From Algoriphagus hitonicola (GTDB lineage Bacteria > Bacteroidota > Bacteroidia > Cytophagales > Cyclobacteriaceae), in contig NZ_FOPC01000005.1 in the NCBI RefSeq assembly GCF_900113375.1, positions 248,001 to 312,000 of the forward strand: a stretch of DNA of 64,000 bases, in the 5' to 3' direction. The position numbers and the translations under genes are program-made. Of the stretch, positions 54,734 to 63,940 are shown piece after piece. Under the pieces are notes generated by a model. That model was not told the origin of the DNA, ran no database searches, and saw only the letters and a list, made by a program, of their open reading frames with translations. Within the stretch, counting starts at the first letter, position 1; each line of letters starts with the position of its first letter.

Positions 54734-57700
54734 CTAGTTTTTTTATTGTAAAACAAAAAGTACTTCCCACTCCTAGATTAGACTTTACCCAAATTTTGCC
54801 CCCGTGCATTTCAACGATTTTTTTACAAATTGCCAAGCCGATTCCAGACCCGGGATATTGCTCTTTGAGGTGTAAGCGCTGAAATATGATAAAGATTTTT
54901 TCCAAATAAACATCTTCAATTCCTATGCCGTTATCTTGGACACGAAAAGACCAAAAATCCCGATCTTCTTCCACGCTAATATGGATTTCGGGAACACTCC
55001 CTTTTTTTCGGTACTTGATCGCATTAGATACCAAATTGTGTAAAAGTTGAATCAGGGCACTTTCATGTCCGTGAATCACGGGAAGGTTTTGGCTGGTGAT
55101 TTTGGTGTGTGTATCCCGAATTGATTTTTTGTTGAGCAAGGTGACTTCTTCCAAGATTTTAGGCATGGATACCCAGGTTTTTGCTTCCGAATTATCTCTT
55201 AGTCTGGAGAAATTGAGCAAATCCAAAATGATATCTCGCATCCGTTTGGCGCCATCCACTGCAAATCGGATGTATTGCTTTCCCTTGTCATCTAAAACTC
55301 CATCATATTTTCGCTCGATCAATCCCAAAAAGCTGGATATCATTCTTAAAGGTTCCTGAAGATCATGAGAGGCGACGTAGGCAAATTGTTCCAGTTCCCG
55401 ATTGGAAATTTCTAGGTCATGATTGGTGTTTAAGAGTTTTTCATTTAGTGCTTTGAGGGATTCTTCGTAGCGTTTGCGATGTGAAATATCCTGAATAGCC
55501 CCTACCATTCGGAGAGCACTGCCTTGTTCATCTCGAAGTACGGTGCCTTTATCGATGACGTAGATCGTTTCATCTTTGTTGACGATTCGATATTCCGATT
55601 CGAAAAAGTTCTGATTTGGATCGTCCAAGATTTCATAGAGGTATTTTTGAACTCGATCCCTGTCTTCCGGATGAATGGCCTTAAGCCATTGGCTGTGATC
55701 ATTTTGCAGGCCGGCTACCTCCCCACCGAGTAATCGATTGAAACCTACACCCCAATAATGTTCTTTTTTGACGAGATTCCAGTCCCAAATGGCATCATGT
55801 GAAGCATTGGAAATGATTGTAAAACGCTCATTGAATTCGGCGATTTCTTTCTCCGATTTTTTCCGCTCGGAAATATCCTGGATAAATACCGAGAGCCCTT
55901 TTTTTCGGGGATATACCGATACTTCAAGCCAAGCATTCAGCCAAGGCTCATAAGATTCGAAACTGAGGGGCGTTTGGGATTCAAGTGCTGCGTTGAGGTT
56001 TTTCTTAAAAACCGGATTAAGTTCATCCTTGAGAACTTTCCATAGGTTTTCGCCTAGTACCTGATCTCGTTTTAAATGGGTGAGGTTTTCGGCTTGATTG
56101 TTCCAGTAGGTGATTTTAAAATTCCGATCGACCGAATAGAAAGCATCCCCGATACTTTCTAGAATATTGATATTGGTTTCCAGCGCATCTGCCAAGCGAT
56201 CAAGATTCTCTTTTCGCTCCATGGCAAAAGTCAAGTTGGTAACTATGGATTGAATGTATCCTTTTTCATCCTCGCTCCAGATACGCTCTTCACAGCAATC
56301 ATCAAAGCCTAGATGGCCTATGTAGCGATTATTGGCATAAATCGGAATATGAATGATGGATTTAATTCCTTGTTCTTCCAGTATTAGGCGGGTGGGGCCT
56401 TCTGCATTTTTGGTCAAAATCATAAATGGCTTTCGCTGAAGCATGTCTTTGACCAAAAGCGGATGATCCTTGATGGGAATGGCTTTGTAATCGGGATTAT
56501 CTATTTCCTTACTGACTTTACCGTTGGTCCATTCATTGTCCTGACGGGCAAATAATTCTCCGGCTTCATTACTGAAAATCCGGAAGAAATAAGCACGGTC
56601 AGCCTTGATGGTTTCCCCCATCAATTGGAGGGTTTTGTCCATGATGGTTTCCCAGTTTTTGGCTTCCAAAAAGGATTGGGTAGCCTCCGCAGCAGTTTGA
56701 ATAAATTGCGTTTTTCGAAGCAGTTCTTCTTCCCTTAGTTTATCTTTGGTGATGTCCTGCAAGGCGCCGACAATTCGAATGGGTTCGCCGAGTTCATTAC
56801 GCTGAATGGTGGTATTTTCTTTGACAAAGGCGTAGGTACCATCTACTTTTTTGAATCGGTATTCTCCTTCCCATTTATTGACATTAGGATCCTTTCGGGC
56901 TTCGAGAATAGTCTTCATGGTATGCGGAAGATCCTCTGGATGAACGCATGATTCCCAAAAACCCTCGTTGACATATTCCATATTTTCGGGATAGCCAAAA
57001 AGATGATGATAGCCCTTTCCCCAAAAGATTTTTTTTCCTAAAATATTCCAATCAAAAATGGCATCGGTGATGGCTTTCGTGGCCAAATGAAAACGCTCGT
57101 TACTATTTTTTAGCGCTTGCTCAGCCCAATATCGATCCGTATCATCGATGACAGTAGAGATCATCAGATCCTGATCTAAAAGCGGAATGTTTTTAGCAGA
57201 AACTATTCGTTTTTCGCCTTTTTCAGTAGTAATGCTGATTTCCTTCCATTCCATTCGATCCCGATCTCCGGAGTTGATGTCATCAGTGATCATTTTTACC
57301 ATCTGAGTGCGATAGGAAGGATCTGGGTAAATGGCCTTGAAAAAAGTGTTCACATCCTCGAAGATCGATTTTGGCCAACCGTAGATCGCACTGAATGCCG
57401 GATTGATATAGGTAGCCTCTCCTGTGCTGATTTTATTGACCGCGATTCCAAGAGGAATATTTTCAAGAGCGGATTCGATAAAATCGTTACGTTGAATTAA
57501 TTGAATTTCGATTTCCCGTTGCTTGGTGATATCCTGCACGGTACCCCGGAGCATTTTTTTGCCTGAGATGGGATCAATGTGAAGTTCACCCCGCTCGTGG
57601 ACATGTTTTATTTTACCATTTTCTAAAAGGATGCGATGGCTTTTGTCCAAGGTAATTTGTCCGGTGAGGGCTACACTTTGATGCTTGACATATTCCTCTT

Positions 57701-58673
57701 TGTCTTCCGGATGGATAGTTTGTTCAAATAATTCTAAGTTGGGCTGAATATCTTTTGAGATTTCCCAGATATTGTAGATTTCATCGGACCAAAAAATATC
57801 ATGACTGTCCAGATTAAGTTCCCAATATCCGATATTTCCGATCGCTTGAGCTCGATGCAGTCGGTCTAAAATTTCTTGGGTTTGATCTTCTTTTTGGATT
57901 TTTTCGGTGATATCCCGTGCCACGAGGAATAGGAGTTTATTTTCCTGATCCACGGTGATTGACCAGTTGAGATGAACAAGTTTGCCGCTTTTGTGGACGT
58001 ATCGATTTTCAAATTCCCCGACCTCTTCTCCATCTCTGGCTTTTTTAGAGGTTTGTAATGTTCTCTCCAAATCTGCGGGAAAGACTAGATTTTTCATCCA
58101 AGTACCGATCAGCTTTTCCCGTTCATATCCAAGGATTTTATGGCAAGAATTGGAAATATTTAAAATTTTTCCTTCCCAATCCAACTCAACCAAGAGGTCC
58201 TTGGAGGTCGAAAAAATACTGGTTAGCCCTTTGGTTTTTCGGATGGCTTCGAGTTCAAGATTAATCTCCGAAGTGATGTCTTTAAAAATCCCAAAAAGTT
58301 TAATGAAATTTCCCTCTTGGTCTTTTTCAACAATCCCTTCTGATATCACATGGCGAATCTCACCTGATGGGCGAATGATCCGTTTCTGGATTTTATAGGC
58401 TTGCCCATTTTTTAACGAAGCCTCATAAGCCTCTGATGCCCGATCTCTGTCCTCGGGATGAATGCAGGAAAGGCCGAGCTCAGTAGAAGGGGTGTTTTTT
58501 TCAGGGTCGAGCCCTAAAATGTGAAAAAATTCATCAGACCAATGATTTTTTCCCGTGCGCAAATCTACTTCCCAATGTCCGACTTTGGCTATTTTTTCGA
58601 TAGCTTGGATCAGCTCCTTCAATTCCTGGATTGACTTGTTCTCTTGTGTTTTGGACTCGGTTTTTATTGCCAT
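54717..58673 (-). CDS. Giant cytosolic sensor kinase, seven PAS plus one GAF domain
   Basis: The 1318-residue kinase has no membrane helix. By repeated PAS endings (KDITSE, RDITEK, QDITKQ, DDTDRY, QDITKD, then QDISER, QDISHR) I count five PAS domains, a GAF domain (about residues 660-825; WETIMDKTLQLMGETIKADR, IHIPIYANNRYIGHLGF), then two more PAS domains, the dimerisation helix with H1103 (VASHDLQEPLR) and the ATPase domain (LLHNLVSNAIKYR, DNGIGI, GSGIGLAICKKIV). It is the first gene of the signalling operon. Many inputs into one output is the evident design; the signals are unknown. Confidence 0.92.
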   Translation of the reverse strand: MAIKTESKTQENKSIQELKELIQAIEKIAKVGHWEVDLRTGKNHWSDEFFHILGLDPEKNTPSTELGLSCIHPEDRDRASEAYEASLKNGQAYKIQKRIIRPSGEIRHVISEGIVEKDQEGNFIKLFGIFKDITSEINLELEAIRKTKGLTSIFSTSKDLLVELDWEGKILNISNSCHKILGYEREKLIGTWMKNLVFPADLERTLQTSKKARDGEEVGEFENRYVHKSGKLVHLNWSITVDQENKLLFLVARDITEKIQKEDQTQEILDRLHRAQAIGNIGYWELNLDSHDIFWSDEIYNIWEISKDIQPNLELFEQTIHPEDKEEYVKHQSVALTGQITLDKSHRILLENGKIKHVHERGELHIDPISGKKMLRGTVQDITKQREIEIQLIQRNDFIESALENIPLGIAVNKISTGEATYINPAFSAIYGWPKSIFEDVNTFFKAIYPDPSYRTQMVKMITDDINSGDRDRMEWKEISITTEKGEKRIVSAKNIPLLDQDLMISTVIDDTDRYWAEQALKNSNERFHLATKAITDAIFDWNILGKKIFWGKGYHHLFGYPENMEYVNEGFWESCVHPEDLPHTMKTILEARKDPNVNKWEGEYRFKKVDGTYAFVKENTTIQRNELGEPIRIVGALQDITKDKLREEELLRKTQFIQTAAEATQSFLEAKNWETIMDKTLQLMGETIKADRAYFFRIFSNEAGELFARQDNEWTNGKVSKEIDNPDYKAIPIKDHPLLVKDMLQRKPFMILTKNAEGPTRLILEEQGIKSIIHIPIYANNRYIGHLGFDDCCEERIWSEDEKGYIQSIVTNLTFAMERKENLDRLADALETNINILESIGDAFYSVDRNFKITYWNNQAENLTHLKRDQVLGENLWKVLKDELNPVFKKNLNAALESQTPLSFESYEPWLNAWLEVSVYPRKKGLSVFIQDISERKKSEKEIAEFNERFTIISNASHDAIWDWNLVKKEHYWGVGFNRLLGGEVAGLQNDHSQWLKAIHPEDRDRVQKYLYEILDDPNQNFFESEYRIVNKDETIYVIDKGTVLRDEQGSALRMVGAIQDISHRKRYEESLKALNEKLLNTNHDLEISNRELEQFAYVASHDLQEPLRMISSFLGLIERKYDGVLDDKGKQYIRFAVDGAKRMRDIILDLLNFSRLRDNSEAKTWVSMPKILEEVTLLNKKSIRDTHTKITSQNLPVIHGHESALIQLLHNLVSNAIKYRKKGSVPEIHISVEEDRDFWSFRVQDNGIGIEDVYLEKIFIIFQRLHLKEQYPGSGIGLAICKKIVEMHGGKIWVKSNLGVGSTFCFTIKKLGEVDE

Positions 58674-58714
58674 ATTCTAAAAGGTCGGGGTGTGGGGTGA
58701 GGATGGCATGGAAA

Positions 58715-59791
58715 TCAGTCCATGGAAATGATTTTACCGGTTTTTACGGATTCATCACAGGCAAATGCAATTTTCAGACTATTGAGCGCATCCTGAAGAT
58801 GATCGGTGAGATCGATGTCTTCTGTGATCGCTTGTAGAAAATAAGCTTGCTCACGGACACAAAGCTCCTGATGACCTGGCTCATCTTTCATGTCTATCCA
58901 TTGGTCAGATTTTGTGAAATTGTTTTTGTCATCTATCTCGGCATGGTGAACTCGGATGGATTCAGTTTTGGTGTGGCTGTCCACATCATCTGATTTTCCT
59001 GCCGCTCCGGCGTCTTTTGCGACGATGGAGACAGCTCCTTTTGGCCCAAAAACGTCTTTGACGAAAAAGGCCGTTTCCGAAATCATCGGTCCCCAGCCTG
59101 CTTCATACCAGCCAACCGAACCGTCTTCAAATCGAATCTGAAGCTGTCCGTAATTGTAGTTATCCCTTGCGATATCCTCGGTAAGTCTTGCTCCGATTGC
59201 CGAGACGGTTAAGGGCTTGGATCGGGTCATCTGACACATCACGTCAATGTAGTGCACGCCACAATCCACAATAGGGCTAAGGCTTTTCATCAGATTTCGG
59301 TGTACATCCCACATGTAGCCATGACTTTGTTGATTGAGATTCATTCGCATGACAAGTGGCTTGCCTAGTTTTTGGGCTTCTTCGATAAATCGGATCCAAG
59401 AAGGGTGATGTCTGAGAATATAGCCTACGACTACTTTTCTGTTTTTTTCTTTTGCTTTGGCTATGATTCGCTCGCAGCCAATAACCGTATCGGCAAGGGG
59501 TTTTTCGATAAAAATATGACAATTGGCCTCCAGCGCGTTGATTGCAAAATCCTCATGGGTATCGGGATAAGTAGAAATACAAACGGCCTCTGGATGGGTA
59601 GATTTTAGCGCAGTTTCAAAATCATCAAAAAGTGGATAGGACGCATTTAGTTTTTTATTGAGCTTCATCTTGCTTTCGCCACGAGCTACTAAACCGCAGA
59701 TTTCAAATTCAGGCATATGATGATAGGCAGTAGCATGGGATTCACCCATATTTCCACAACCCACGATGAGGATCCGTATCGGGTTTTTCAT
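58715..59791 (-). CDS. Gfo/Idh/MocA family oxidoreductase
   Basis: The 358-residue protein has the Rossmann motif VGCGNMGESHATAY at residues 10-23, the cofactor-lysine motif FIEKPLADT and the C-terminal alpha/beta domain (MRMNLNQQSHGYMWD, IVDCGVHYIDV). Family members oxidise or reduce sugars and cyclitols with NAD(P). The substrate is unknown. It lies 9 bp after the cyclophilin gene and 41 bp before the giant kinase gene, all on the minus strand, so read-through into the signalling operon is possible. Confidence 0.9.
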   Translation of the reverse strand: MKNPIRILIVGCGNMGESHATAYHHMPEFEICGLVARGESKMKLNKKLNASYPLFDDFETALKSTHPEAVCISTYPDTHEDFAINALEANCHIFIEKPLADTVIGCERIIAKAKEKNRKVVVGYILRHHPSWIRFIEEAQKLGKPLVMRMNLNQQSHGYMWDVHRNLMKSLSPIVDCGVHYIDVMCQMTRSKPLTVSAIGARLTEDIARDNYNYGQLQIRFEDGSVGWYEAGWGPMISETAFFVKDVFGPKGAVSIVAKDAGAAGKSDDVDSHTKTESIRVHHAEIDDKNNFTKSDQWIDMKDEPGHQELCVREQAYFLQAITEDIDLTDHLQDALNSLKIAFACDESVKTGKIISMD

Positions 59792-59800
59792 AAAAGAGGT

Positions 59801-60376
59801 TTACTGATTTTTTAATTTTTCGATAGCCAACTGGTCTAAATATAAGATTTCGATTTTCAAATTCACAGCTTGAAGCGGTTCATCTTTTTCATCTCGATCT
59901 AAGCGGATAATTTTATCCACAATATCCATCCCTTGGATGACATGTCCAAATATGGTATAGTCTCCATCGAGCCGATGAAGCCCATTTTTATTTTGGACAA
60001 TGTAAAATTGGCAGCGTGCTGATCGCTTTCCCGGATTGTCGTCCCGGCCGGCACCTAGAGCTCCATAGACATGCTTCAGCTCGGGGTGAAACTCGGGCTC
60101 CAGCAAATATTCCGGATCATTGAATCCTTCTGGAGTATCGGGACACCCACCCTGCGCGACAAAATCAGGGATGACTCGGTTAAATGTGAGGCTATCCCAG
60201 TACCCGGCTTCGGCCATTTGGATAAAGCTATCCCGATGCGCCGGAGTACGCTCATCAAGCGATAGATAGATCTCACCCATTGGAGTGGTGATTTTGCCAA
60301 TGGGTGATTTATCTTGACAAATCCCTGATAACAAAGTGATTAGAAATAAGATAAAGGTCTGGATGATTTTTGTCAT
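59801..60376 (-). CDS. Cyclophilin-type peptidyl-prolyl isomerase, exported
   Basis: The 191-residue protein has an N-terminal signal peptide ending at a cysteine (LLSGIC), so it is probably exported and perhaps lipid-anchored, although the residue before the Cys is not ideal for a lipobox. The cyclophilin core is clear: TPMGEIYLSLDERTPAHRDSF, TFNRVIPDFVAQGG, GALGAGRDDNPGKRSARCQFYI and YTIFGHVIQGMDIVDKI. The core Arg is in FNRV and the Gln in AQGG. It helps fold envelope proteins. It is divergent from the GAF kinase gene. Confidence 0.9.
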   Translation of the reverse strand: MTKIIQTFILFLITLLSGICQDKSPIGKITTPMGEIYLSLDERTPAHRDSFIQMAEAGYWDSLTFNRVIPDFVAQGGCPDTPEGFNDPEYLLEPEFHPELKHVYGALGAGRDDNPGKRSARCQFYIVQNKNGLHRLDGDYTIFGHVIQGMDIVDKIIRLDRDEKDEPLQAVNLKIEILYLDQLAIEKLKNQ

Positions 60377-60508
60377 GGTATTTGCATCTTTTTACTGATT
60401 TATATTTTTATGCGAGCAAAGAAAGTATTTACTTCAAGCTAAATAATTTGAAACTTTAAGTAAGATAAATCATTGCAATCAGAATCAATCTTATTTTAAA
60501 AAACCACT

Positions 60509-61729
60509 ATGCTTTCTGAAAATCCTTTACCTAAAAATGAACTTGAAAGGCTGCTGAAATTGTCAGAGCTGGATCTTGATTACAGGGATTTTAAGGAGTC
60601 CTTTAAAGATTTGACTAAGCTGGCCGCAAAAGTAGCTGGAACGGAGATTTCTTTGATCAATTTGATTGATTCGTATACGCAGTGGAGTGTGTCTTCATTT
60701 GGGATAGATTTGGAGCAAATGCCCCGGGAGGATTCCGTTTGCCAGTATACCATCGCAGTTCCCGATGATGTGCAGGGATTTGAAATCAAAAATTTGGCGT
60801 CAGATGAGCGGTTTAAGGATAAGTTTTATGTCAAATCAGATCCGAATTTGACCTATTACTTTGGCGTACCGCTCAAAATAAGTGATCATATCAACTTGGG
60901 AGCACTCTGTGTCTTGGATAAAGAATATCAGGAAATCACCCCTGAGAAAAAGGAAATGCTGGAATTAATTGCCGGTGAGGTGGTCAATCGGATTCGAATT
61001 CACTTTGCCATCAGTCAGCTCCAATCCAAAATTTCGGAAAGCAATCAAGTAAAAAATAAAGTGGCCCATGATATCCGAGGGCCGATAGGGGGCATTATCG
61101 GACTGGCCGAGATCATCCAGATGCAGGGCGATAGCAACAAATTGGGGGAGGTTTTGGATTTTATCAAATTGATCCAAAGGAGCGGAAAGTCGGTCCTTGA
61201 GCTGGCTGATGAGATTCTTTCTCAAGACTATGGAAAAGAGAAAAAGAAACTGCCCTCTGCGCAAGAGCTGACTTTAGAAACCTTAAAGGCTAAGCTCAGT
61301 GATATGTATGCTCCGCAGGCCATTTCAAAATCGATCAAGCTAGAAGTAACCTACAAAGATGAAAATGCGGATATCCCTTTTCCCAAAAATAAATTGATGC
61401 AAATCTTGGGTAATTTGATTTCCAATGCCTTGAAATTCACCCCGCTTGGAGGAAAGGTCAATGTCACTATGGAAATGGAAGTCTTGGATTTGGAAAAAAT
61501 CCTACGCTTTGAGGTGGCAGATACCGGTACCGGCATAAGTAAGGAGAAAATAACTGAGATTTTGGAAGGTAGGGCGGAAAGCACCCAAGGAACTGGGAAT
61601 GAGACAGGATTTGGATTTGGATTGAATTTGGTTACCCATTTGATCCAAAGCCTCAAAGGAAAACTTCATATCGAGTCAAAACCCGGGGAAGGGAGCAAGT
61701 TTAAGATCACCATCCCGATCAAAGAATAG
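60509..61729 (+). CDS. GAF-domain sensor histidine kinase
   Basis: The 406-residue cytosolic kinase has an N-terminal GAF domain (about residues 20-165; EISLINLIDSYTQWSVSSFG, YYFGVPLKISDHINLGALCV), a dimerisation helix with H187 (KVAHDIRGPIGG) and an ATPase domain (LGNLISNALKFTP, DTGTGIS, GFGFGLNLVTHL). The histidine box HDIRGPIGG is the variant used by a subset of Bacteroidota kinases. No receiver gene is beside it, so its partner may be one of the lone receivers at 50.5-52.3 kb. It converges with the acyltransferase gene with one base between the stops. Confidence 0.9.
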   Translation: MLSENPLPKNELERLLKLSELDLDYRDFKESFKDLTKLAAKVAGTEISLINLIDSYTQWSVSSFGIDLEQMPREDSVCQYTIAVPDDVQGFEIKNLASDERFKDKFYVKSDPNLTYYFGVPLKISDHINLGALCVLDKEYQEITPEKKEMLELIAGEVVNRIRIHFAISQLQSKISESNQVKNKVAHDIRGPIGGIIGLAEIIQMQGDSNKLGEVLDFIKLIQRSGKSVLELADEILSQDYGKEKKKLPSAQELTLETLKAKLSDMYAPQAISKSIKLEVTYKDENADIPFPKNKLMQILGNLISNALKFTPLGGKVNVTMEMEVLDLEKILRFEVADTGTGISKEKITEILEGRAESTQGTGNETGFGFGLNLVTHLIQSLKGKLHIESKPGEGSKFKITIPIKE

Positions 61730-61730
61730 G

Positions 61731-62864
61731 CTAATTGAGCTTGACCTTTTGCTTATTGATCACTGGAAAAGCGTACATGGATAGGAAATTTTGTAATTCC
61801 TCCGGGCTTTCGCTATTGAGTTTTTCTTGGATTCTTTTTTGGAAAGCCTGTTTTTCAGATTCGGTGTAGTGGGAGTGATGTGCTTCATTGCCTTCCAGCA
61901 AGTCATAAGCGATAAAATTGCTCGGCCACAGTTTGTAGCCTTTCCAAATGCTGTGATCGATGACTTCAGCGAGTTGAGATAATTTTTCGCTTTGATTGCT
62001 CTCATCTTGGGCGATTTGTCGGATTTCCTGATCGAGTATGCCATTGACCTCGATATGAATCCGTTTTTTGGTGCCCATGATTCCACGCAGGAGATTGAGA
62101 AAATCTTCATTTTCCCCTTTTACATATTTTTCCTGGCGAGATTTTGCCAGGAGTTCAGGCAGTTTTAGAATATCGGTGGGATCGTATTCGTAAGATATGG
62201 AAATGGGTACGAGTTTGATTTTTTCAAAAAAACCAAAGGGGTTGTTTCCTTCTTCTGCCAAGGTGAGCATTTTGAGCACTCCTCGATGGGTGATATCATT
62301 GCCGTCTTTGGTTCGTCCTTCGCGCTGAGCCGTCCAAACCGAGCGATTTTCCTGAACCAGAGATTTGCGAATGTAGGCCGAGACCAATTGAGAACTCTCT
62401 AAAAGTGCCCTTCCTGATAATCCTCTGCGAATCGCAAAATTCCGATTGAGCCGGGATAGGGTATGGAGAAAGGGTTTTTGGATCAGGTTGTCCCCGATGG
62501 CTGAAGTCGTCATAACCAAGCCATTTTCATAGAGACAAGCATTCAAAAGAGAAGTGTCCAAAATGATATCCCGGTGATTGGAGACAAAAAGGTAGGCGGT
62601 ATTGGGTTCTAGTTTTTCAAAACCTCCGGTGCTTAATCCATCCGAACTTTTCTCCAAAACCCGCATCAATCCCGGATAAATGAAATTGATCTGAAAATCC
62701 CGAAGCGAATGGGTATGAATCAGCCTTTCTTTCCAATGTTTTTTGCTGTCATTGGGAAAGGAAAAACTCATCATGGCCTCCAGCATGGGATCGTCAATAA
62801 TCTGACGAATCGCCTGATTTGCCTCGGCGTCATAGAATGGTCTGATGGAATCGAATTTTGACAT
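61731..62864 (-). CDS. Acyltransferase of the glycerol-3-phosphate/1-acylglycerol-3-phosphate type
   Basis: The 377-residue protein has the PlsC-like catalytic segment SNHRDIILDTSLL near residues 95-107. The His-Asp spacing is HX5D if the second Asp is used, one residue longer than the usual HX4D. Further motifs are FAIRRGLSGRALLES, WTAQREGRTKDGND and LVPISISYEYDP. Large proteins of this type are common in Bacteroidota and thought to make phosphatidic acid. ATG at 62864 (MSKFDSIRPF) was chosen over one 42 bp upstream. Confidence 0.83.
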   Translation of the reverse strand: MSKFDSIRPFYDAEANQAIRQIIDDPMLEAMMSFSFPNDSKKHWKERLIHTHSLRDFQINFIYPGLMRVLEKSSDGLSTGGFEKLEPNTAYLFVSNHRDIILDTSLLNACLYENGLVMTTSAIGDNLIQKPFLHTLSRLNRNFAIRRGLSGRALLESSQLVSAYIRKSLVQENRSVWTAQREGRTKDGNDITHRGVLKMLTLAEEGNNPFGFFEKIKLVPISISYEYDPTDILKLPELLAKSRQEKYVKGENEDFLNLLRGIMGTKKRIHIEVNGILDQEIRQIAQDESNQSEKLSQLAEVIDHSIWKGYKLWPSNFIAYDLLEGNEAHHSHYTESEKQAFQKRIQEKLNSESPEELQNFLSMYAFPVINKQKVKLN

Positions 62865-62950
62865 AAATGGGGATGAACTGTTTGCAAAAAGCAAAAAATC
62901 GCTCAAAAAGTGAAAGATTTATGCTTTAAGCTATGTTGATCAGAGACTAA

Positions 62951-63805
62951 TTAGTCCCGTTTCAAGTACTTATTAATAAATAAAAGATGGACAGGCAAAG
63001 CCTCTGTCCAATACTGCCAGGTATGCGCACCCGGCCGCTCAATGTATTCATGGGGCGTTTCATTTTCGAGGAGCAATTGATGGATTTGACGATTGGTATC
63101 GATCAGAAAGTCATCTACTCCACAGTCGATAATCAGTGCTATGTTATTGGCTTTCATTTGATCTACAAGACCTACAACAGTATAGGGATTAAAGTCTGGT
63201 GCTTCGTAATTCAGCCCTTCTCCCAGCATTTCTTTTTGTCCTTTTTGTCTCAGACTTCTGAAATCCTCCGGGACTTTCCACATTCGGGTATCGATATTCA
63301 TTACTCCGCTCATACTGCCGGCGGCGATGAATAAATCCGGATGTTTGGCTGAAATCATCAATGCACCATGTCCTCCCATAGACAAGCCGGTAATGGCTCG
63401 GGATTCTTTCTGTGCCAAGGTTCGGTATTGACGGTCTATTTCAGGGATCAGCTCCTGAGTGAAGTAGCTTTCATACTGCACACTGTCCATCGTCGGGCTG
63501 TCATAATAATAGCTCGATGGTCCTACTCCGGGGCTGACGATGATGAGGTTGTATGCAGCGGCCATTCGATTGACCAGACCTGGTTCGGTGACTTTTTGAT
63601 GCCAATCATTAAATGCTCCTGATCCACCATGCAAAAGATAGAGTACCGGATAGCTGTCATTGCCCGATTCGTAGCTGGGAGGAAGGGTAACGGCAACTTT
63701 CAGGTTCTTTTCCATTAAGTCACTGTAAACTTGAATCGTATCCACCCTGACTTGGGACCAAGCCATGATGGGGAAAAGGAAAATCAGAAAGAGGGATTTT
63801 TTCAT
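62951..63805 (-). CDS. Exported esterase of the Fes/esterase D type
   Basis: The 284-residue protein has a signal peptide (MKKSLFLIFLFPIMAWSQ) and a serine hydrolase fold with VLYLLHGGSGAFNDWH (oxyanion region), GLSMGGHGALM (nucleophile Ser), Asp in IIDCGVDDFL and His in GAHTWQYW. Related proteins hydrolyse feruloyl or trehalose esters or act as enterochelin esterases. ATG at 63805 fits the signal peptide; an earlier in-frame ATG does not. It is divergent from the gene that starts at 63941. Confidence 0.87.
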   Translation of the reverse strand: MKKSLFLIFLFPIMAWSQVRVDTIQVYSDLMEKNLKVAVTLPPSYESGNDSYPVLYLLHGGSGAFNDWHQKVTEPGLVNRMAAAYNLIIVSPGVGPSSYYYDSPTMDSVQYESYFTQELIPEIDRQYRTLAQKESRAITGLSMGGHGALMISAKHPDLFIAAGSMSGVMNIDTRMWKVPEDFRSLRQKGQKEMLGEGLNYEAPDFNPYTVVGLVDQMKANNIALIIDCGVDDFLIDTNRQIHQLLLENETPHEYIERPGAHTWQYWTEALPVHLLFINKYLKRD

Positions 63806-63912
63806 AGGTCTGAGATTGGGTTTAGAAAGAGGAAAAATAGGGATTAATGGTAAATTTTTTCTCAGGGGTTTTACAATCGGGAATATAGGACTTCCGGCAA
63901 ATTTGTATATTC

Positions 63913-63933
63913 CTGCTTTCAATTAAAGCAGGA
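63913..63933 (+). repeat. Perfect hairpin just before the last gene
   Basis: CCTGCTTT and AAAGCAGG form a perfect 8-bp inverted repeat with loop CAATT. It ends 7 bp before the ATG at 63941. It has no T run, so it is not a normal terminator; it may be an operator or an mRNA element in the leader. A CAAATTTG stretch at 63898-63905 is near the TAnnTTTG box. Confidence 0.5.
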
Positions 63934-63940
63934 CTAACAA

